Assembly: GCF_051235805.1 (NCBI RefSeq)
Contig: NZ_JBPNXV010000001.1
Location: 496,001-560,000, forward strand
Length of the DNA: 64,000 nucleotides
DNA from: Pseudothermotoga_B sp051235805
Lineage (GTDB): Bacteria; Thermotogota; Thermotogae; Thermotogales; DSM-5069
Reading direction: 5' to 3'
The translations under genes were made by a program, and so were the position numbers. Positions 59,158 to 64,000 of this stretch are shown here, piece after piece. A model generated the notes under the pieces. The model searched no databases, was not told where the DNA came from, and was given only the letters and a program-made list of their open reading frames with translations. Within the stretch, counting starts at the first letter, position 1; each line of letters starts with the position of its first letter.

Positions 59158-60306
59158 ATGTTGTTGAAGAAGAATTACATTATGGCTCCTGGACCAACAC
59201 CTGTACCGATCGATATTCTGCTCGCTGGCGCAAAAGAGACGATTCATCATCGAACACCGCAGTTTCTGGACATTATAGAAAAGACTCTCGACGAGACAAG
59301 ATATTTCTTTCAAACTTCGAACAGAGTATATGTTTTCGTCTCATCGGGTACAGGTGCCATGGAGGCTGCCGTTACAAACCTTGTGAACCCAGGCGAAAAG
59401 GCAATAGTTGTTGTCTCAGGTAAATTTGGTGAGAGATGGAAAGAGATCTGTCAAGCTTTCGGCATTGATGTGATCGAGATTGCCTTAGAATGGGGCGAAG
59501 CCGTTACTCCAGAGCAAATAGAAAACGCCATGAAGATGCACCCAGATGCGAAGGTGATCTTTACAACCCACAGTGAAACATCGACAGGAACGGTTATCGA
59601 TCTGAAGGCAATAGCAGAACTAACGAGAAACACCGACCGCATTCTTGTAACCGACGAAGTGAGTGGTTTACTCGCTGAACCGCTGAAGATGGACGAATGG
59701 GGTGTCGATGTAGTCGTAAGTGGTTCACAAAAGGGTATTATGATGCCACCAGGGCTGGGTTTCATAACCCTCAGCAAGAAAGCCTGGGAATTGGTCGAGA
59801 AAAACAGATGTCCAAAATACTACTACGATCTGAGGTATTACGATGAGAATTACCCAGACAACCCTTGGACACCCGCAGTGAATATGATATACATGCTCAA
59901 TCAGAGCGTGAAGATGCTCAAAGAAGAAGGCATAGAAAACGTCTGGAACAGGCACAGAGTTCTTGGAGAAGCTACAAGAAGCGCAGTGAAGGCGCTTGGA
60001 CTTGAGCTGTTCTCGAAAAGACCCGGAAATGTCTGCACCGCCGTGAAAGTACCAGACGGGATAGATGGAAAGAAGATCACAAAGATTATGCGCGACAAAT
60101 ACGGTATAACGATTGCGGGTGGTCAGGGGCATATTTCAAACAAGATTTTCAGAATAGCACATCTTGGATATGTCTCTTTGTTCGACACAATAGCGGCAAT
60201 TTCTGGCTTGGAATTCACTCTACACGAGCTCGGTTATCCTGTAAAGTTTGGCGAGGGTGTGAGAGCCGCAATGGAAACCTTCAATCGTGAGGGGGTTGCC
60301 GGATGA
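59158..60306 (+). CDS. Class V aminotransferase (serine/alanine-glyoxylate or phosphoserine type)
   Basis: PLP enzyme of 382 aa. M-A-P-G-P-T-P-V-P near 9-17 and H-H-R-T-P-Q-F near 31-37 are typical of the SGAT/AGT group; T-D-E-V-S-G near 161-166 holds the PLP Asp, and S-G-S-Q-K-G near 187-192 holds the lysine. It precedes and overlaps serA by four bases. This arrangement is also present in T. maritima (TM1400-TM1401 as I recall) and suggests that the enzyme supplies the transamination step of serine synthesis in place of SerC. Direct serine-glyoxylate activity is the alternative. ATG with AGGAGGTG. Confidence 0.9.
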   Translation: MLLKKNYIMAPGPTPVPIDILLAGAKETIHHRTPQFLDIIEKTLDETRYFFQTSNRVYVFVSSGTGAMEAAVTNLVNPGEKAIVVVSGKFGERWKEICQAFGIDVIEIALEWGEAVTPEQIENAMKMHPDAKVIFTTHSETSTGTVIDLKAIAELTRNTDRILVTDEVSGLLAEPLKMDEWGVDVVVSGSQKGIMMPPGLGFITLSKKAWELVEKNRCPKYYYDLRYYDENYPDNPWTPAVNMIYMLNQSVKMLKEEGIENVWNRHRVLGEATRSAVKALGLELFSKRPGNVCTAVKVPDGIDGKKITKIMRDKYGITIAGGQGHISNKIFRIAHLGYVSLFDTIAAISGLEFTLHELGYPVKFGEGVRAAMETFNREGVAG

Positions 60307-61214
60307 TAAGAGTTCATGTGAATGATCCATTGGATCAAGAGGCTTTTAATCTTTTAAAGTCGAAAAGTCAGCTTGACCTTTCCAGCGAGCATCTTGAGAA
60401 GGACAAACTGACGACCTTAATGCCGCAGATAGAAGTTCTCATAGTCAGGAGTGCAACGAAGGTCACAAGGGAGTTGATCGAAGAAGGGAAAAAGCTAAAG
60501 ATCATAGGACGTGCCGGTGTTGGTCTTGACAACATCGACGTTGCGGCAGCAAAGGAGAAAGGCATAAAGGTTCTCAACACACCTGGCGCGAGTGCAATCT
60601 CTGTTGCCGAGCTCACATTTGGTCTTATGCTAAGTGCAGCAAGGCACATCGCAAGAGGCACGATCGATTTGAAAAATGGCTTGTGGTCCAAGAAAGAGCT
60701 CGAGGGCTTTGAACTGTTCGGAAAAACACTTGGCGTAATAGGTCTTGGTATGATAGGCAAAGAGGTGGCAAAAAGAGCCATAGCCTTTGGTATGACTGTG
60801 GTAGCCTATGATCCATTGGTCTCAAGTTTTGAAGGTGTGAAGATGGTGAATCTTGATGAGCTGTACACTGTTTCTGATTTCATAACCCTGCATGTGCCGT
60901 TGACGGAAAATACCAAACACATGATAAATACACAAAGCATCGCAAAGATGAAAAATGGTGTGATCATAGTAAATGCATCCCGTGGTGGAGTTATAGACGA
61001 AGAGGCTCTCTACAACGCGCTTGTGAACAAGAAAGTGGCAGCGGCAGCCTTGGATGTCTTTGAAGTTGAACCACCTTTTGATGATCTACGGAAAAAACTT
61101 CTACAACTACCCAATGTGGTTGCTACACCCCATATAGGTGCTTCAACTTTCGAAGCACAACAGAAAGTTGGCAGAGAGCTCGTTGAAAGAATCTTCAAAG
61201 AGCTTGGAATCTAA
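60303..61214 (+). CDS. serA: D-3-phosphoglycerate dehydrogenase, short form
   Basis: D-2-hydroxyacid dehydrogenase of 303 aa without the C-terminal ACT domain, so no serine feedback domain is visible. V-I-G-L-G-M-I-G-K-E near 144-153 is the NAD site; the catalytic Arg is in N-A-S-R-G-G-V near 221-227, the Glu in V-F-E-V-E near 255, and the His in T-P-H-I-G-A-S near 277-283. First step of serine synthesis from 3-phosphoglycerate. Coupled to the aminotransferase gene upstream and followed by a strong terminator. Confidence 0.93.
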   Translation: MIRVHVNDPLDQEAFNLLKSKSQLDLSSEHLEKDKLTTLMPQIEVLIVRSATKVTRELIEEGKKLKIIGRAGVGLDNIDVAAAKEKGIKVLNTPGASAISVAELTFGLMLSAARHIARGTIDLKNGLWSKKELEGFELFGKTLGVIGLGMIGKEVAKRAIAFGMTVVAYDPLVSSFEGVKMVNLDELYTVSDFITLHVPLTENTKHMINTQSIAKMKNGVIIVNASRGGVIDEEALYNALVNKKVAAAALDVFEVEPPFDDLRKKLLQLPNVVATPHIGASTFEAQQKVGRELVERIFKELGI

Positions 61215-61215
61215 A

Positions 61216-61241
61216 AAGGCGGCTGAAAGCCGCCTTCTTTT
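61216..61241 (+). terminator. Terminator after serA
   Basis: AAGGCGGC and GCCGCCTT form a perfect 8-base stem with loop TGAAA, followed by CTTTT. The A-rich flank on the other side makes it likely to work also for the convergent minus-strand gene that ends here. Confidence 0.9.
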
Positions 61242-61917
61242 AGATTACCACGATACGCTGTCCCTTAGTTACTGCCTGGTTCAAACCATCTTCGAGTCTC
61301 AAGATCAAGTCGGAAGAATCGATTATCTGTGGCGTGATCTGACAGACTGCAGAGATGACTTCAGGAGAGCTTGTGAGTTTTGGTATCTTAACTCTATTCA
61401 TATGCCTGTGCAGTCTGCTCACAAAAACTCTTGCTCCTTCTGCCGAAGTATAAGGTAGGACAGCTATCAAAGTAACCTTGTCATAGAGAAGAACTTTGTC
61501 GGAAGTTCTTGTCAGCCTTGCAGAGCTGTTATAAAGGGCTCTGATGACATACTCATTCTCCTGATAAACTCTCACCATGGCGACAGAGAGTGGTATGTTG
61601 TATCTTTGAGATCTGTATATCTCCTCATCGAGAAAGGTTTCCACGTTACAATGCGTGAGTGCATAGCAGTGAAGAAGTCTGAACTTCATCAGATAATAAT
61701 CGAGTGACTGTCCTGGAAGCAAGACATCGATGACTTGGCTCAGATCCTGTGGTATATCATCACTCACGAGTACAGAATCGAGTAAAGGATGTACCCTGTC
61801 ACCTACAAAAAGATCTGCGTCCTTTTCATCTGCAACGGCTAACCCACAGCACATGCCAACAGCTTGTAAGACCCTCTCCTTGGTTTGCCCATCGGAAAGA
61901 TCAACATACACTCGCAT
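61240..61917 (-). CDS. Degenerate GGDEF-like domain protein
   Basis: Unknown protein of 225 aa. The C-terminal part (about 92-225) follows the layout of a diguanylate cyclase domain: E-E-I-Y-R-S-Q-R-Y-N-I-P-L-S-V-A near 98-113, T-R-T-S-D-K-V near 137-143, then I-A-V-L-P-Y-T-S-A-E-G-A near 153-164 and a final T-K-G-Q-R near 217-221. The GGDEF loop itself is replaced by L-Y-D-K-V-T, and the metal-binding D-x-D and N-D positions are missing, so it cannot be a normal cyclase. Residues 1-85 form an unassigned alpha/beta part. It overlaps pdxT by 17 bases. A c-di-GMP or nucleotide sensor, or a structural role, is possible. Confidence 0.65.
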   Translation of the reverse strand: MRVYVDLSDGQTKERVLQAVGMCCGLAVADEKDADLFVGDRVHPLLDSVLVSDDIPQDLSQVIDVLLPGQSLDYYLMKFRLLHCYALTHCNVETFLDEEIYRSQRYNIPLSVAMVRVYQENEYVIRALYNSSARLTRTSDKVLLYDKVTLIAVLPYTSAEGARVFVSRLHRHMNRVKIPKLTSSPEVISAVCQITPQIIDSSDLILRLEDGLNQAVTKGQRIVVI

Positions 61918-62497
61918 ACTTCACGCCCACCATTCTGAGAAAGTATTGGTGAATCCTCAGATCTTCTCCAAGCTCTGGATGGAACGAACCTGCGAGTAGG
62001 TTATCCTGCTGCACGAGAACAGGTGATCCATCGTAGGTCGCAAGTATCTGCACATCTTTCCCACACTCAACGATCTTGGGAGCTCGGATGAAGATCGCCT
62101 TGAAGGTTCCACCGATTGCCGGGATGTCCAAAGCTGCTTCGAAACTTTCGACCTGTCTTCCATAAGCATTTCTTTCTACTGTGATGTCCATCAAACTGAA
62201 AGAGTACTGGGTTGGATAGTTTGCTATCTTCTTCGCCAACAAGATCATCCCTGCACATGTGCCATAAACAGGCATACCCTCTGAAACTCTCTTCTTCAAT
62301 TCGTCGGCAATGCCGGTCATTCGCGCAAGTCTTCCGATCGTTGTAGATTCCCCACCAGGTATTATCAAACCTTTGACTTTTCTGAGATCTTCTACGGTCT
62401 TGACCACAATCGCTTCAACCTGAAGTTTCTGCAAAGCCCAGAGGTGCTCTCTGAAATCTCCCTGCAATCCTAAGACTCCGACGATCAATTTTACCAT
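61901..62497 (-). CDS. pdxT: Pyridoxal 5'-phosphate synthase glutaminase subunit
   Basis: Class I glutaminase of 198 aa that hydrolyses glutamine and channels ammonia to PdxS. G-V-L-G-L-Q-G-D near 7-14, P-G-G-E-S-T-T near 47-53, the nucleophile Cys in G-T-C-A-G-M near 79-84 and the His-Pro-Glu triad end F-H-P-E-L-G near 173-178 are all present. ATG at 62497 abuts AGAGAGG; TTG nine bases downstream has better spacing and is an alternative start. Overlaps pdxS by seven bases. Confidence 0.95.
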   Translation of the reverse strand: MVKLIVGVLGLQGDFREHLWALQKLQVEAIVVKTVEDLRKVKGLIIPGGESTTIGRLARMTGIADELKKRVSEGMPVYGTCAGMILLAKKIANYPTQYSFSLMDITVERNAYGRQVESFEAALDIPAIGGTFKAIFIRAPKIVECGKDVQILATYDGSPVLVQQDNLLAGSFHPELGEDLRIHQYFLRMVGVKYASVC

Positions 62498-63369
62498 CCT
62501 CTCTCTTGCATTCGAACTTCCAGTTCTTCGACCTCAAGGCCGGGCATGGGCTCGCCTATGTCTTCAGAAACCTTCAACAGCATCTCTGGATCATTCCAGT
62601 ATGTCACTGCCATCACTATTGCTCGAGCCATCTTGGCTGGATCTTTGGATTTGAATATTCCAGATCCAACGAAGACACCGTCTGCACCGAGCGTCATCAT
62701 CAATGCTGCGTCTGCCGGTGTGGCAACTCCACCCGCTGCGAAGTTCACAACAGGCAACCTGCCAAGTCTCTTGACTTCTCTGACTAATTCTACAGGTGCG
62801 CCTATTTCTTTTGCATACGCGACCAACTCGTCATCGAGCATTGTTGTGACCTTTCTTATATCGTCCATGACTCTTCTCATGTGCTTAACTGCTTCTACGA
62901 CATTGCCCGTTCCGGCTTCACCTTTTGTTCTGATCATCGCCGCGCCTTCTGCGATTCTCCTCAGAGCCTCTCCAAGATCCCTTGCTCCACAGACGAATGG
63001 TACCTTGAATTCGTGTTTGTTGATATGGAATCTATCATCTGCTGGAGTGAGTACCTCAGACTCGTCTATGAAATCAACACCAAGCGCTTCAAGGATTCTT
63101 GCCTCTGTGATATGTCCAATTCTGACCTTTGCCATCACAGGTATTGAGACCGCTTGCATTATTTCTTTTATCTTTGAAATACTCGCCATGCGTGCTACTC
63201 CACCGGCTTTTCTTATGTCTGCCGGGACACGCTCGAGTGCCATGACAGCAACGGCACCGGCTTCTTCCGCGATCTTTGCCTGCTCTGCTGTTGTTACATC
63301 CATTATCACGCCACCTTTGAACATGTCCGCAAAACCTGTTTTGACTGACCACGTACCTTTTTCTATCAT
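62491..63369 (-). CDS. pdxS: Pyridoxal 5'-phosphate synthase lyase subunit
   Basis: TIM-barrel PLP synthase of 292 aa that assembles PLP from ribose 5-phosphate, glyceraldehyde 3-phosphate and ammonia. Asp24 in V-I-M-D-V-T, Lys81 in A-K-V-R-I-G-H (first covalent adduct) and Lys149 in R-T-K-G-E (second) are visible, followed by G-E-A-G-T-G-N. ATG with GGGAGGAGGTG. Forms the 12+12 complex with PdxT. The local PLP supply is notable next to two PLP aminotransferases. Confidence 0.97.
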   Translation of the reverse strand: MIEKGTWSVKTGFADMFKGGVIMDVTTAEQAKIAEEAGAVAVMALERVPADIRKAGGVARMASISKIKEIMQAVSIPVMAKVRIGHITEARILEALGVDFIDESEVLTPADDRFHINKHEFKVPFVCGARDLGEALRRIAEGAAMIRTKGEAGTGNVVEAVKHMRRVMDDIRKVTTMLDDELVAYAKEIGAPVELVREVKRLGRLPVVNFAAGGVATPADAALMMTLGADGVFVGSGIFKSKDPAKMARAIVMAVTYWNDPEMLLKVSEDIGEPMPGLEVEELEVRMQERGW

Positions 63370-63372
63370 CTT

Positions 63373-64000
63373 TCACACCTCCTCCCAATATCTCTTTGGA
63401 ACTACTTCAAGCCTTGAAAGATCTCTCTTTGACCTGCCGACTTTCGCACACGGTTTGCCGTTAACCTCCACTATGTCGGCAGTTATGTCCACTTTATGTC
63501 TCAACAACTTTGAACCAACTGCATAAACGTCAACCGGTACCTGCAATTTCTCAAACAAAACAATTCTGTCGGCATCAAATCCACCAGAGACGACAATCTT
63601 GAGATTTTTCAACCCCACTTTGTCAAACTCCTGACGTGCTCTCCAGACTAATTCTGGACACACACCTAAGGATGACTCATCTCTTGGAACCACAGAAACG
63701 TCCCTGAGGCTTCCAGAAGTATCGAAACGAACACCCCAGATCTTTCCCTTGCCCTCTCCTATTATGGGTGATGGATCTGTTACACCCAATGTGAACGGTT
63801 TTTTCATTTGTTGTTCGTAGAAAGCCTTGACTACCTTGAATGTAGTTCCAATCACATCGTTGTCCCAGTCGACCAAGATTATGCGATTCACATTTCCCGG
63901 CATATGTCTGTCAAAAGCAAGTGCGGCATTCTCCGTACTCCCCTCATAAGCTGCTATCAGCGCGTGCGGCATCGTTCCCATCGATTCTGCTCCCCAGTAA
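63373..64000 (-). CDS. Nicotinate phosphoribosyltransferase family (5' partial)
   Basis: The frame runs off the right edge, so the N-terminal part is missing; 209 residues are visible. Y-W-G-A-E-S-M-G-T-M-P-H-A is the family motif with the phosphoribosyl-site His, and F-D-T-S-G-S-L-R and V-S-G-G-F-D near 158-163 of the visible part are phosphate-binding loops of NAPRTase-type enzymes. It would make nicotinate mononucleotide for NAD synthesis, though some Thermotogae and archaeal members of the family are less well defined. Stop lies three bases before pdxS, so it heads the pdxST operon or belongs to a longer one. Confidence 0.88.
   Translation of the reverse strand, partial: YWGAESMGTMPHALIAAYEGSTENAALAFDRHMPGNVNRIILVDWDNDVIGTTFKVVKAFYEQQMKKPFTLGVTDPSPIIGEGKGKIWGVRFDTSGSLRDVSVVPRDESSLGVCPELVWRARQEFDKVGLKNLKIVVSGGFDADRIVLFEKLQVPVDVYAVGSKLLRHKVDITADIVEVNGKPCAKVGRSKRDLSRLEVVPKRYWEEV

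Noticed and set aside
1..64000. Mobile elements or genomic island borders
   Set aside because: No transposase, integrase or long terminal repeats were seen.

Overview
The window looks like a chromosomal segment from a thermophilic member of the Thermotogae, most likely near Pseudothermotoga/Thermotoga. This rests on family-level recognition: gene sets and protein lengths match what I remember of Thermotoga maritima (galT-galK, UxaE, the IolM/IolG/IolN/IolO inositol pathway, ptb-buk-oxidoreductase, serA-pdxST), starts are often GTG/TTG behind strong Shine-Dalgarno sequences, and genes are packed into long operons. I could not run a search. No tRNA, rRNA, CRISPR array, insertion sequence or phage gene was seen.

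Layout. 1-4186: the end of a PrcB-like protein, then a galactose operon (a shortened GH36 alpha-galactosidase relative that has lost both catalytic aspartates, galT, galK, a FadR/GntR regulator). 4164-9771 (minus): a galacturonide operon (intracellular GH28 exo-polygalacturonase, binding protein, two permeases, a PLP enzyme of the Cys/Met family). 9772-10366: a 595-base gap with coding-like remnants. 10367-16981 (plus): binding protein, two permeases, two Gfo/Idh/MocA oxidoreductases and a GH4 enzyme of alpha-glucuronidase type. 16978-20995 (minus): another sugar ABC transporter with a LacI regulator and a clear palindromic operator. 21289-25294 (plus): MATE exporter, a secreted orphan, and an exported serpin.

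25365-32134 (minus) is an operon of DeoR regulator, UxaE-type epimerase, SDR, LarA-family nickel-pincer epimerase, PPi-type phosphofructokinase and HAD hydrolase. It diverges from a very long plus-strand unit (32356-48451): IolM, IolG, IolN, a ribose-type inositol transporter, a PfkB kinase, an AfuABC-like transporter, a HAD phosphatase, IolO and a third ABC transporter. In the T. maritima pathway IolO yields D-tagaturonate, the substrate of UxaE, so the two divergent units probably form one catabolic module. An IolI-like isomerase lies at 50578.

48463-50489 (minus) holds an MFS transporter and a metallo-beta-lactamase fold protein. 51440-58954 (minus) is a complete amino-acid fermentation operon (aminotransferase, Buk, Ptb, Buk, P-loop protein, four-subunit 2-oxoacid:ferredoxin oxidoreductase). 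59158-61214 (plus) is an aminotransferase and SerA, facing pdxS-pdxT, a degenerate GGDEF-like protein and a partial nicotinate phosphoribosyltransferase (61240-64000, minus).

The most interesting items are the UxaE/LarA/PPi-PFK/HAD operon with its inositol partner, the AfuABC-like transporter plus phosphatase inside the inositol operon (possible inositol-phosphate uptake), the preserved but catalytically dead GH36 protein, and an RNA hairpin immediately after all six binding-protein genes.
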